Counted from the stretch's first letter, positions 7,032 through 13,389 are shown. The stretch: 14,833 bases of DNA from Rhodoplanes sp049284695 (GCA_049284695.1 JBAPYK010000026.1:1-14833), one strand, 5' to 3'. Notes: generated by a model not told the origin, from the sequence alone. Numbers and translations are program-made.

Positions 7032-7045
7032 TTGACGTTTACCTT
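7032..7045. promoter_or_regulatory. TTGACGTTTACCTT motif, similar to the pccA upstream site
   Basis: The plus strand reads TTGACGTTTACCTT, 12 of 14 identical to the site before pccA. It lies 113 bases from the phasin start and 221 from aroQ, so the phasin is the likelier target. No -10 box sits at a normal distance on the plus strand, which argues for a regulator site rather than a -35. Confidence 0.35.
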
Positions 7046-7052
7046 ACCCTTT

Positions 7053-7066
7053 TCGCAGCCCTGCGA
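7053..7066. promoter_or_regulatory. Inverted repeat TCGCAG-CC-CTGCGA
   Basis: Two perfect 6-base arms, TCGCAG (7053-7058) and CTGCGA (7061-7066), flank a two-base centre, a compact operator-like dyad 8 bases from the TTGACGTTTACCTT site. The order GCAG..CTGC is the reverse of the CTGC..GCAG pattern reported for PhaR, so it is not claimed as a PhaR site. Confidence 0.35.
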
Positions 7067-7200
7067 CAGCCGGAAAATGCGCGCTTGAGCGCCTGAGGCG
7101 CCATCAGCGGCGACAGCGCGCCGCCCCGCCTGGCCGCCCGGCGGCGCCGATCGGTTGACGGGCAATTTCCGCAAGGCTTTCCCTCGTCTCGCCTCGCCCC

Positions 7201-7206
7201 TATAAC
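7201..7206 (+). promoter_or_regulatory. Possible -10 box for aroQ-accB-accC
   Basis: CCCCTATAAC at the end of a CT-rich run gives TATAAC (7201-7206), about 60 bases before the aroQ start. The -35 position (CTTTCC near 7177) is poor. It is the best candidate in the upstream region but rests on the -10 alone. Confidence 0.3.
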
Positions 7207-7265
7207 GACGGCCGGACTGCGGAATGAGTCGGTTCGGACCATGCTCTCTCCGCGGAAGGCACGCC

Positions 7266-7721
7266 ATGGCGCAAACGGTCTATGTCCTCAACGGCCCGAA
7301 TCTGAACCTGCTCGGGACGCGCGAGCCGGAAATTTACGGCCATGCCACGCTTGCGGATATCGAGAAACTGTGTCGCGCCGCCGCCGAGCCGCACGGGCTC
7401 GCGATTGAGTTCCGCCAGTCCAACTACGAGGGCGAGCTGGTGAGCTGGATCCAAGAAGCCGGAGCAAGGCACGCCGCCGGAATCGTGCTCAACGCCGCCG
7501 CCTTCACCCATACGTCGATCGCACTGTTCGATGCGATCGCCGCCTGTCCGTCGCCGGTCATCGAAGTGCATATCACCAATATCCACGCGCGTGAGGATTT
7601 TCGTCGGACTTCTTATGTGGCAAGAGCAGCGAAGGCCGTGATCTGCGGCTTCGGCCCGCTGGGCTATGCTCTGGCGATTTCGGGACTGGCCGCGATCACC
7701 GAACGGGGAGCTAATTCGTGA
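7266..7721 (+). CDS. aroQ: 3-dehydroquinate dehydratase, type II
   Basis: AroQ converts 3-dehydroquinate to 3-dehydroshikimate, step three of the shikimate pathway, as a cytoplasmic dodecamer. The 151-residue protein opens with VYVLNGPNLNLLGTREPEIYG, the type II signature. Catalytic residues are visible: R19, Y24, N76 (VLNAAAFTHTS) and H102 (EVHITNIHARE), with R113 as the substrate-binding arginine. The ATG at 7266 has GGAAGG (7254-7259) 6 bases upstream and places the conserved segment at the usual distance; an in-frame ATG at 7224 is rejected. The stop overlaps the accB start (GTGA), so accB is translationally coupled. aroQ-accB-accC is a known arrangement in many proteobacteria. Confidence 0.96.
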   Translation: MAQTVYVLNGPNLNLLGTREPEIYGHATLADIEKLCRAAAEPHGLAIEFRQSNYEGELVSWIQEAGARHAAGIVLNAAAFTHTSIALFDAIAACPSPVIEVHITNIHAREDFRRTSYVARAAKAVICGFGPLGYALAISGLAAITERGANS

Positions 7722-8233
7722 GCGCGGAGGAACCAGGGCTTGAGGCGTCTACCGTAAGCGCCCGCGGCGCAGGGGATGAAAACGCCTTCGCGCCCAGCGA
7801 GCAGATTGTTCGGGCTCTGGCGCGGCTGCTGCAGGAAACCGGCCTCACCGAGATCGAAATCGAGCGGGCAGGCCTTCGCGTGCGCGTCGCCCGTCAGGGG
7901 ATGCCGATGGCGTCCGTCCCCATGGCGCCGCCCGGGCCGGCCGCGCCCTACGGGCTTACGGAATTCGTGCCCGCCACCACCGCGGATATGGTGAGGCACC
8001 CGGGCCTTATCGCCTCGCCGATGGTCGGAACCGCCTATCGGGCGCCGGAGCCGGGCGCTAAACCTTTCGTCGAGGTAGGCAGCGCAGTGAAAGCGGGGGA
8101 CCCGATCCTTATCATCGAAGCGATGAAGACGATGAATCAGATCCCGTCTCCGCACGCCGGGACGGTCACGCAGATTCTGATCGAGGATGGCCAACCCGTC
8201 GAGTTCGGCGAACCGCTGATGATCATCGAGTGA
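7718..8233 (+). CDS. accB: Acetyl-CoA carboxylase biotin carboxyl carrier protein (BCCP)
   Basis: BCCP carries the biotin that shuttles carboxylate between AccC and the AccAD carboxyltransferase in the first committed step of fatty-acid synthesis. The 171-residue protein has an N-terminal helical part (about 24-62, SEQIVRALARLLQETGLTEIEIE), a Pro/Ala-rich linker (63-80) and a biotinyl domain (about 95-171). The domain starts HPGLIASPMVGTAYRAPEPG, including the thumb region, and holds EAMKTMN with the biotinylated lysine K137. It starts at a GTG overlapping the aroQ stop by four bases, with GGGGAG (7705-7710) 7 bases upstream. AccA and AccD must be encoded elsewhere. Confidence 0.96.
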   Translation: MSAEEPGLEASTVSARGAGDENAFAPSEQIVRALARLLQETGLTEIEIERAGLRVRVARQGMPMASVPMAPPGPAAPYGLTEFVPATTADMVRHPGLIASPMVGTAYRAPEPGAKPFVEVGSAVKAGDPILIIEAMKTMNQIPSPHAGTVTQILIEDGQPVEFGEPLMIIE

Positions 8234-8333
8234 CGGTTCCGCATCCGCCTGTTGCAGCGGGGAATGGCGCAGACGCGGCCTCCCAAACATTGGTGCGTCG
8301 CAGGGCTGATGGCGATGAGTTGAACGGGGCGCC

Positions 8334-9686
8334 ATGTTCGAGAAAATCTTGATCGCCAATCGCGGAGAGATCGCGCTGCGGGTGCTGCGCGCTTGCAAGG
8401 AGCTCGGCATTGCAACGGTCGCGGTGCACTCGACCGCGGACGAGGACGCGATGCATGTGCGGCTCGCCGACGAAAGCGTGTGCATCGGGCCGCCGCCGGC
8501 AAAGGACAGCTATCTCAACATTCCGGCGCTGCTCGCCGCCTGCGAGATCACCGGCGCGGACGCGGTGCATCCGGGCTACGGCTTCCTGTCCGAAAACGCC
8601 CGCTTCGCCGAAATTCTCACCGAACACGGGCTGCATTTCATCGGCCCCAAGCCAGCCCATATCCGGTTGATGGGAGACAAGATCGAGGCGAAGCGGACGG
8701 CGCAGAAGCTCGGCATACCGGTGGTGCCGGGCTCCGAAGGCGCGGTCGGCTCCGACGCGGACGCGCATGCGATGGCGCGCGATATCGGCTTTCCGGTTCT
8801 GGTGAAGGCGGCGGCCGGCGGCGGCGGACGCGGCATGAAAATCGCGCGCACGGAGGCCGATCTGGCAAATGCGCTTGCAACAGCGCGCGCGGAATCGATG
8901 GCCGCGTTCGGCGACGACACGTTGTATGTCGAGAAGTATCTCACCGAGCCGCGGCACATCGAGTTTCAGATCCTCGGCGACGGCCAAGGCGCGGCCATTC
9001 ATCTCGGCGAGCGCGACTGTTCGTTGCAGCGGCGCCATCAGAAGCTCCTGGAGGAAAGCCCCTCGCCGTCATTGAACACCGACCAGCGCGAGGCGCTCGG
9101 CGAGACCGTCGCCCGCGCCATGCGCGAGTTGAAGTATCTCAGCGTCGGGACCGTCGAATTCCTCTATGAAGGCGGCAAGTTCTATTTCATCGAGATGAAC
9201 ACCCGCATCCAGGTCGAGCATCCGGTGACCGAGATGCTCACCGACTTCGACCTGGTGCTCGAGCAAATTCGCGTCGCCGGCGGCGCCCGGCTCGCGATCG
9301 AACAGAAGGACGTGACCTTCCACGGCCACGCCATCGAGTGTCGCATCAATGCGGAAAATCCGGTGTCGTTTCGCCCATCGCCAGGCAAGATCGTGCACTA
9401 TCATGTGCCGGGCGGAATCGGCGTGCGCGTCGATTCCGCGGTCTATCAGGGCTACACCATTCCCCCGTACTACGACTCGCTGATCGGCAAGTTGATCGTG
9501 CACGGCAAGTCGCGCCCCGAATGCCTGATGCGGTTGCGCCGCGCGCTCGACGAATTCGTGGTCGACGGCATCGACACGACGCTGCCGCTGTTCCGCGCGC
9601 TGGTGCGCGACAAGGACATCCTTGACGGCGCCTACCACATTCACTGGCTGGAGCAATTCCTCGCCCGCCCCGGCGTCGAGGACTGA
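8334..9686 (+). CDS. accC: Acetyl-CoA carboxylase, biotin carboxylase subunit
   Basis: AccC carboxylates the biotin on AccB using ATP and bicarbonate. The 450-residue length is the stand-alone bacterial size. It begins MFEKILIANRGEIALRVLRA. The ATP-grasp glycine loop AGGGGRGM is at 161-168, the biotin carboxylase signature EMNTRIQVEHPVTE at 287-300, and ECRINAENP begins the C-terminal domain, which ends in VDGIDTTLPLFRAL. A 100-base gap separates it from accB, wider than the accB junction with aroQ, and the ATG has only a GGGG-type ribosome-binding site. It is a paralogue of the N-terminal two thirds of pccA in this window but lacks the fused carrier domain. Confidence 0.97.
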   Translation: MFEKILIANRGEIALRVLRACKELGIATVAVHSTADEDAMHVRLADESVCIGPPPAKDSYLNIPALLAACEITGADAVHPGYGFLSENARFAEILTEHGLHFIGPKPAHIRLMGDKIEAKRTAQKLGIPVVPGSEGAVGSDADAHAMARDIGFPVLVKAAAGGGGRGMKIARTEADLANALATARAESMAAFGDDTLYVEKYLTEPRHIEFQILGDGQGAAIHLGERDCSLQRRHQKLLEESPSPSLNTDQREALGETVARAMRELKYLSVGTVEFLYEGGKFYFIEMNTRIQVEHPVTEMLTDFDLVLEQIRVAGGARLAIEQKDVTFHGHAIECRINAENPVSFRPSPGKIVHYHVPGGIGVRVDSAVYQGYTIPPYYDSLIGKLIVHGKSRPECLMRLRRALDEFVVDGIDTTLPLFRALVRDKDILDGAYHIHWLEQFLARPGVED

Positions 9687-9781
9687 CCTTCTCTAAATCT
9701 TGCAGGCGCCGTCGGGAAACCCGAAACTCATCGCCATGCGCATTGCGCCGAAGATGTTCGGTCGAGCGCCGCGCGAGTAAA

Positions 9782-9813
9782 CGAACGATTAATCATAATC
9801 ACACAATTGTTCG
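9782..9813. terminator. Inverted repeat between accC and the response regulator
   Basis: CGAACGATT (9782-9790) pairs with AATTGTTCG (9805-9813) over nine positions with one G-T wobble and a 14-base AT-rich loop. It lies in the 233-base gap between two convergent genes, 95 bases after accC and 107 bases after the regulator stop. A smaller hairpin, TCGGG-AAA-CCCGA (9712-9724), lies nearer accC. Neither has a T-tract. Confidence 0.35.
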
Positions 9814-9919
9814 GCGGCCGTCCGAAACACACCGTGGAAAAACGGAAGCACGCCGACATTTCACTATGCGGCCGGCCAATCGCGCTCCTCCCCGACCAAG
9901 CGAGGCCACCGCGATCCGA

Positions 9920-10294
9920 TCAGTCGCTCGCCATCTGCGCGACCATTTTGCATACGTCGGCGAGAGCGTAAGGCTTGGGAACGAAGGTCGAGCCCGGCAC
10001 GGCATTTGCGACCGACTTCATCGAGCCCGAGGCGTAGAGCACGGCCAGTTCGGGATGCAACTCGCGCGCCCGGCGCGCCAGCGCCGCGCCGTCCATATCG
10101 CCTTCAATATTGATATCTGTGAATAAGACGTCGACCGGCGGCCCCTCGCTCAGGACCTGAAGCGCGTCGCCGGCATTGGTCGCCGTGTAGACCTCGAAGC
10201 CGCGCGCCACCATCGCGTCCTCGATCATCATGCTGATGAGCACTTCGTCCTCGACCAACAACACGCGGGGCGCCCGCGAACGACTCCGGTCCAT
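9920..10294 (-). CDS. Single-domain response regulator (CheY-like receiver)
   Basis: The 124-residue protein is a receiver domain with no output domain. The acidic pair E15/D16 (VLLVEDEVLIS), the phosphoacceptor D60 (DVLFTDINIEGDMDG), the switch serine S89 (VLYASGS) and K107 in FVPKPYA are all present, so it should be phosphorylated. The KPY ending and ASG segment resemble alphaproteobacterial single-domain receivers that accept phosphate from HWE/HisKA_2-type kinases; that link is family inference. The ATG at 10294 has GGGAGA (10301-10306) six bases upstream and gives the standard receiver start; an open extension upstream to 10636 is not protein-like. No histidine kinase is nearby. It sits divergent to aat in what is otherwise a conserved accC-aat neighbourhood. 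Confidence 0.9.
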   Translation of the reverse strand: MDRSRSRAPRVLLVEDEVLISMMIEDAMVARGFEVYTATNAGDALQVLSEGPPVDVLFTDINIEGDMDGAALARRARELHPELAVLYASGSMKSVANAVPGSTFVPKPYALADVCKMVAQMASD

Positions 10295-10381
10295 AGCTAC
10301 TCTCCCGCCCCGCAGGGCGTTTACTCGTGGAATGCTGCTCAGAAAATTTGATTTCGTTTCCTTGGAGAAGTACGTATCGCC

Positions 10382-10434
10382 GGTTAGCAACCCGTTAAAC
10401 GCGTCGGCGTGATTCTTCACGATCCGTTGAACGC
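10382..10434. promoter_or_regulatory. Clustered palindromes and a CtrA-like box in the regulator/aat divergent region
   Basis: CCGTTAAACGC (10392-10402) and CCGTTGAACGC (10424-10434) match at all but one base, are each CGTT-N-AACG dyads, and lie 32 bases apart, about three helical turns. A third dyad, GGTT-AGC-AACC (10382-10392), abuts the first. TTAG-N7-TTAA (10384-10398) matches seven of the eight defined bases of the CtrA box TTAA-N7-TTAA. The cluster is 90 to 140 bases upstream of the regulator start and 150 to 200 from aat, so it may control either. Confidence 0.4.
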
Positions 10435-10583
10435 CGAAGGAGTCGAGGCGACGCCCGTTCGGCGGCGACGATGGCCGGCAGTGCGAGAAGAGGTCTGGCG
10501 GAGACCATGCGATCATGCAGAATGCGCGGAGCGAATTCCGAACGCCGTCAGTTCGTAGCTCCCTCGAACCGATCGGTCGTCTG

Positions 10584-11273
10584 ATGGCGCGTCGCGATTC
10601 CGCTTCAGTCGAGATTACGCCCGAGGTGCTGCTCAAGGCCTATGCGTGCGGCATCTTTCCCATGGCCGAGAGCGCCGACGATCCGGCGCTCTATTGGATC
10701 GAGCCCGAGGAGCGCGGTGTCATTCCGCTCGACGGCTTCCATGTCCCCGCACGGCTTGCGCGCCTCGTGAAATCCGACCGCTTTCTCGTCGTCGCCGATC
10801 GCGATTTCGACGGCGTGATCGACGGCTGCGCCGCTCCGGCGCTGGGCCGAACCCGCACCTGGATCAATGTGCGCATCCGCAAGCTTTATCGCCGGCTCTA
10901 CGATGTCGGGCACTGCCACACCATCGAGGTCTATGACCACGGCCGACTGGTGGGCGGACTTTACGGCGTGAGCCTCGGCGCGGCGTTCTTCGGCGAAAGC
11001 ATGTTTCACGGCGCGCGCGACGCCTCCAAAGTCGCCCTGGTGCATCTCGTCGCTCGCCTGCGGGCGGGCGGCTTCCGATTGCTCGACACGCAGTTCGTGA
11101 CCGACCATCTGCGCCAATTCGGCGCGACCGAAGTGTCGCGCCGCACGTACCATAAGCTGCTCGCGCAGGCCGTCGGCGGCGCCGCGAACTTCGCCGCGCT
11201 GCCGCTCGGCCGCCCGATCTCCGGCGCGACGGCGCTCGCGCTCGCAAAGGGGCAAGAACCCGTCGGCGGTTGA
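10584..11273 (+). CDS. aat: Leucyl/phenylalanyl-tRNA--protein transferase
   Basis: Aat adds Leu or Phe from charged tRNA to proteins with N-terminal Lys or Arg, marking them for ClpS/ClpAP degradation in the N-degron pathway. The hallmarks are ITPEVLLKAYACGIFPMAE, YWIEPEERGVIPLDGFH, TWINVRIRKLY, GGLYGVSLGAAFFGESMF and LDTQFVTDHLRQFGA. From the ATG at 10584 the protein has 229 residues, the usual Rhizobiales start being a short M-x-SRDS-like leader; its ribosome-binding site is poor. An in-frame ATG at 10515 (GGAG 11 bases upstream) would add 23 unconserved residues. It is convergent with the DUF2155 gene, with the composite repeat in between. Confidence 0.93.
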   Translation: MARRDSASVEITPEVLLKAYACGIFPMAESADDPALYWIEPEERGVIPLDGFHVPARLARLVKSDRFLVVADRDFDGVIDGCAAPALGRTRTWINVRIRKLYRRLYDVGHCHTIEVYDHGRLVGGLYGVSLGAAFFGESMFHGARDASKVALVHLVARLRAGGFRLLDTQFVTDHLRQFGATEVSRRTYHKLLAQAVGGAANFAALPLGRPISGATALALAKGQEPVGG

Positions 11274-11313
11274 TCCGATTCTCTGCGCTTGGGCGTCACG
11301 CCGCGGCTGCCGC

Positions 11314-11358
11314 TACTAGAGTGAATTCCGTTCCAATGGACTCGGAATGCGCCCTAGT
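11314..11358. repeat. Palindromic element, left part of a Rhizobiales-type composite repeat
   Basis: ACTAG (11314-11318) pairs with CTAGT (11354-11358), and ATTCCG (11324-11329) with CGGAAT (11343-11348); the spacers are symmetrical, five bases on each side and 13 in the loop. Similar ATTCCGTTC...CGGAAT elements are, from memory, dispersed in many Rhizobiales genomes. It lies 40 bases after the aat stop and may end its transcript. Confidence 0.65.
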
Positions 11359-11373
11359 TTTCCTTGAGTGGTC

Positions 11374-11416
11374 GCATTTTCTGCGGCGAACCGGTTCCCA
11401 CTTCGCCGGAAAATGC
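11374..11416. repeat. Palindromic element, right part of the composite repeat
   Basis: GCATTTTC-TG-CGGCGAA (11374-11390) pairs with TTCGCCGGAAAATGC (11402-11416), all 15 positions matching apart from a two-base bulge, around an 11-base loop that begins CCGGTTCC. The sequence around AACCGGTT with GAAAATGC ends is a form I recognise from dispersed Rhizobiales repeats. The DUF2155 stop codon (11418-11420) begins one base beyond the right arm. Confidence 0.75.
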
Positions 11417-11417
11417 T

Positions 11418-12338
11418 CTAACGTCGCTGCGGCGTCGATCGGCGCGCAGCGCCGGTGCGTGGAGACGTCGGTTGCGACTGCGGCGCCGGCTGCGGCGGTG
11501 GGGTGGGGATCGGCTCTTCGACCGCGGCGGTTTGAGCGCCTTTGCAGTCGGACAGCCACACGTCATAAATCGGATGCTCAACCCCGTGCAGTCCGGGGCT
11601 TGCCGCGAACATCCACCCCCGGAACAGCCGTTTCACCTCGCCCTGCAGGGTGACCTCGTCGACCTCGATAAATCCGTTGGTGTTGGGCGCTTCGGTCGGT
11701 GGGCGCGTGTAACAGGCGCGTGGCCTTACCCGAAGCGCGCCAAACTGTACGGTCTCGTTGATCGCGACCTCGAATTTCGTGATCCGGCCGGTAATCTTGT
11801 CGAGCCCGGAAAACACCGCGGTCGGGTTCGGAACCTTCTGCGACGGCGGCTCGGTCACGACCTCTTCGATCGGAGGACCTGCAGGTGCAGGCGGCGTCTG
11901 CGGTCCAACCCCGGCCGCGGGTGGCAACGCGCCAGGGTTCGGTGGAAGCGACGCGGGTTGCGGCGGTGAGCCGGGCGCTCGGCCTGGATCCGACAGTCCA
12001 CCGGGGGGCGGAGGCAGCGGCTGGGACTCGAATCCCGCACCTGGGCCGCGCAAGGGCGCGGCCGCCGTTGGCGGCGGGGGCGGCAGTTGCTCGAGCTGAG
12101 CCGGGTATTCTCCGGGTGGAGGCGGATATTGATCGGGCGCACTCTGATACTGATCGGGCGGCGGGGGAAGCGCGCGCCCCGGACTCGACCGATTAGGCAC
12201 TGAAGACGGAGGCCGCGGCGGCCAGTCCCCGAAAAACCCTTGCGCGCCCGTTGGAGTGGTGGTCGCCACCAAACCGAGCATCGCAAGCGGAGCGGCCACG
12301 CCGAGAATCGCAAAGTTTGCGCGAAGATGTCTGGCCAT
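11418..12338 (-). CDS. Proline-rich exported protein with a C-terminal DUF2155 domain
   Basis: The 306-residue protein starts with a signal peptide: charged MARHLR, a hydrophobic stretch to about residue 26, and a likely cleavage near TGAQG (31-34), so it should be periplasmic. Residues 38 to about 170 are a Pro/Gly/Ala-rich low-complexity linker with runs of PPPP and repeats of (P)DQY. The DUF2155 domain covers about 174-266: FSGLDKITGRITKFEVAINE, RACYTRPPTE, GFIEVDE and FRGWMFAASPGLHGVEHPIYDVWLSDC. C209 and C265 could form a disulfide. A second Pro/Gln-rich tail follows. The function of DUF2155 is not known to me. It lies 134 bases downstream of NDUFA12, a neighbour pair common in Rhizobiales, so a link to the envelope or respiratory chain can only be guessed. 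Confidence 0.9.
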   Translation of the reverse strand: MARHLRANFAILGVAAPLAMLGLVATTTPTGAQGFFGDWPPRPPSSVPNRSSPGRALPPPPDQYQSAPDQYPPPPGEYPAQLEQLPPPPPTAAAPLRGPGAGFESQPLPPPPGGLSDPGRAPGSPPQPASLPPNPGALPPAAGVGPQTPPAPAGPPIEEVVTEPPSQKVPNPTAVFSGLDKITGRITKFEVAINETVQFGALRVRPRACYTRPPTEAPNTNGFIEVDEVTLQGEVKRLFRGWMFAASPGLHGVEHPIYDVWLSDCKGAQTAAVEEPIPTPPPQPAPQSQPTSPRTGAARRSTPQRR

Positions 12339-12437
12339 CGGCTTCCGTTGGCGGAGATTCCGTTATTGCTTGCTGCGCAACCCCGCCCACGCCAAGCCGA
12401 GTTAACATGGCGAATGCGGCAGCGAAAGGGTGACGCA

Positions 12438-12451
12438 GCCCCTGCGGGGGC
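12438..12451. terminator. Short GC hairpin between NDUFA12 and DUF2155
   Basis: GCCCC (12438-12442) and GGGGC (12447-12451) form a five-pair stem around TGCG, 21 bases beyond the NDUFA12 stop. There is no T-tract, so it is at most a weak attenuator or mRNA-processing site within the operon. Confidence 0.25.
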
Positions 12452-12472
12452 ATCGAACGTGCGGCGCGGTAT

Positions 12473-12889
12473 TCAGCGGTTCGGCGTCCAGGCCCGATAA
12501 TCGCCGGTCGCGGGTGGACGCCTGTTTTGCGCGAGCGTCGAACCAGGCGGGCGATAGGCGCCGGGAAGTCCCGTGAGATTCGGCCTGTGTGGCTTCCACC
12601 AGGGTCGCGGCGTAACCTTGTCCTCCGTCGGCGGCACATCGACGATATAGTGCAGCCACGCGTGCCATGCCGGCGGCACGCGCGAGGCCTCGACCACGCC
12701 GTTATAGATCACCCAACGGCGATTGTAGCCGAGCGCCGGACTTATTCGCCCGCCCTTCTCGCGATAATAGCGATTGCCGAACTCGTCCTCACCGACGAAC
12801 TCGCCATGGCGCGAGGTCCATAACTGGGTCCCGAAGGTCTGGTCATTCCACCAGCTGAACACGCGCGTGAGGAAGGTCTTGAGATTCAT
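12473..12889 (-). CDS. NADH:ubiquinone oxidoreductase accessory subunit NDUFA12 (B17.2 family)
   Basis: This is the bacterial homologue of the mitochondrial complex I accessory subunit NDUFA12, found in alphaproteobacteria and absent from the minimal enteric complex I. It binds at the matrix/cytoplasmic arm. The 138-residue protein shows the family pattern: FLTRVFSWWNDQTFGTQLWTSRHGEFVGEDEFGNRYYRE, quoted here as its start and end FLTRVFSWWND and GNRYYRE, then RRWVIYNGVVEASRVPPAWHAWLHY and HRPNLTGLPGAYRPPGS near the C-terminus. The ATG at 12889 is chosen because homologues start M-x-LKTFL; an open extension to 13000 is unconserved. The ribosome-binding site is weak. The nuo operon itself is not in the window. 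Confidence 0.95.
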   Translation of the reverse strand: MNLKTFLTRVFSWWNDQTFGTQLWTSRHGEFVGEDEFGNRYYREKGGRISPALGYNRRWVIYNGVVEASRVPPAWHAWLHYIVDVPPTEDKVTPRPWWKPHRPNLTGLPGAYRPPGSTLAQNRRPPATGDYRAWTPNR

Positions 12890-13092
12890 CGGAGTCCCGA
12901 GCCGGTGCGGCAAAATCCATTGGGCGGGCCGGTGATGCCACCTTGTCCCGTATTTGTCCAGGCGGCGATCGCGCCCACTGATTCGGCGCGGCCAAGGCAT
13001 GTTCTTCGGGCGGAAGATAGTCCGGCGAGATGGCGAAGCGGGCCGTCGATAACCATATATTTAGACGACCTGTTGAGAGCGGGCACAACGTC

Positions 13093-13121
13093 TTGACGGG
13101 CGCGCGGGATTTGGCTTAGCC
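13093..13121 (+). promoter_or_regulatory. Possible nrdJ promoter
   Basis: TTGACG (13093-13098) is followed after 17 bases by TTAGCC (13116-13121), a good -35 with a poor -10. Transcription from here would give a leader of about 280 bases. Confidence 0.3.
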
Positions 13122-13132
13122 TTCAAATTCTG

Positions 13133-13167
13133 CGGCGGGGTCGTTCGATGTCCCGCCGGACGACCCC
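13133..13167 (+). promoter_or_regulatory. Two mutually exclusive hairpins in the nrdJ leader
   Basis: CGGCGGG (13133-13139) pairs perfectly with CCCGCCG (13152-13158); GGGGTCGT (13137-13144) pairs perfectly with ACGACCCC (13160-13167). The left arms overlap, so only one stem can form at a time. This is the geometry of a conformational switch, but no known riboswitch core is recognised. Confidence 0.35.
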
Positions 13168-13360
13168 GAGAGGCTTGTTCAGGCGTTCCGTCGAGGCCAA
13201 ATGGTCTCGTAGCGGCTGCTTCTTTTCCTGCCTCTGGGCATCGGCCGGCGCTCGATACCGGACCGCGCATCAAGTGCAGCGCGTTGCGTTATCAGTCAGA
13301 AACGAGATCAGGGGCTCGGGATAGACGCAAGCCGCGCGGCTCGCGATCGAACCCGGTCGG

Positions 13361-13389
13361 TGCGCCATGGGTGACAGGCTCTTGGCGCA
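13361..13389 (+). promoter_or_regulatory. Hairpin directly before the nrdJ ribosome-binding site
   Basis: TGCGCCA (13361-13367) and TGGCGCA (13383-13389) form a perfect seven-pair stem with a 15-base loop. It ends six bases before the GAGGTG (13396-13401) ribosome-binding site and could affect translation initiation. Confidence 0.35.

Larger units (their letters stand above)
6920..7265. other. Divergent control region between the phasin gene and aroQ
   Basis: These 346 bases contain no supported gene. They hold inverted repeats at 6967-6986 and 7053-7066, the TTGACGTTTACCTT site at 7032-7045, a TTGACG at 7155-7160 without a matching -10, and a TATAAC at 7201-7206 facing aroQ. GC-rich sequence between 7085 and 7150 shows nothing I can name. 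Confidence 0.55.

Noticed and set aside
10295..10636. N-terminal extension of the response regulator to 10636
   Set aside because: The extra 114 residues show no conserved pattern, overlap the aat 5' end and the palindrome cluster, and the receiver fold is complete from 10294 with a good ribosome-binding site.
12023..12036. tRNA T-arm-like GGGACTCGAATCCC
   Set aside because: It lies within the proline-rich coding part of the DUF2155 gene and has no acceptor, D or anticodon stems around it.
13051..13064. NrdR box at AACCATATATTTAG
   Set aside because: Only the central ATATAT fits; the outer ACAC/GTGT bases are missing and there is no second box at the usual spacing.
13148..13324. 58-codon ATG frame in the nrdJ leader
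   Set aside because: Arg/Ser-rich composition typical of random GC-rich frames, no convincing ribosome-binding site, and it runs through the hairpin region.
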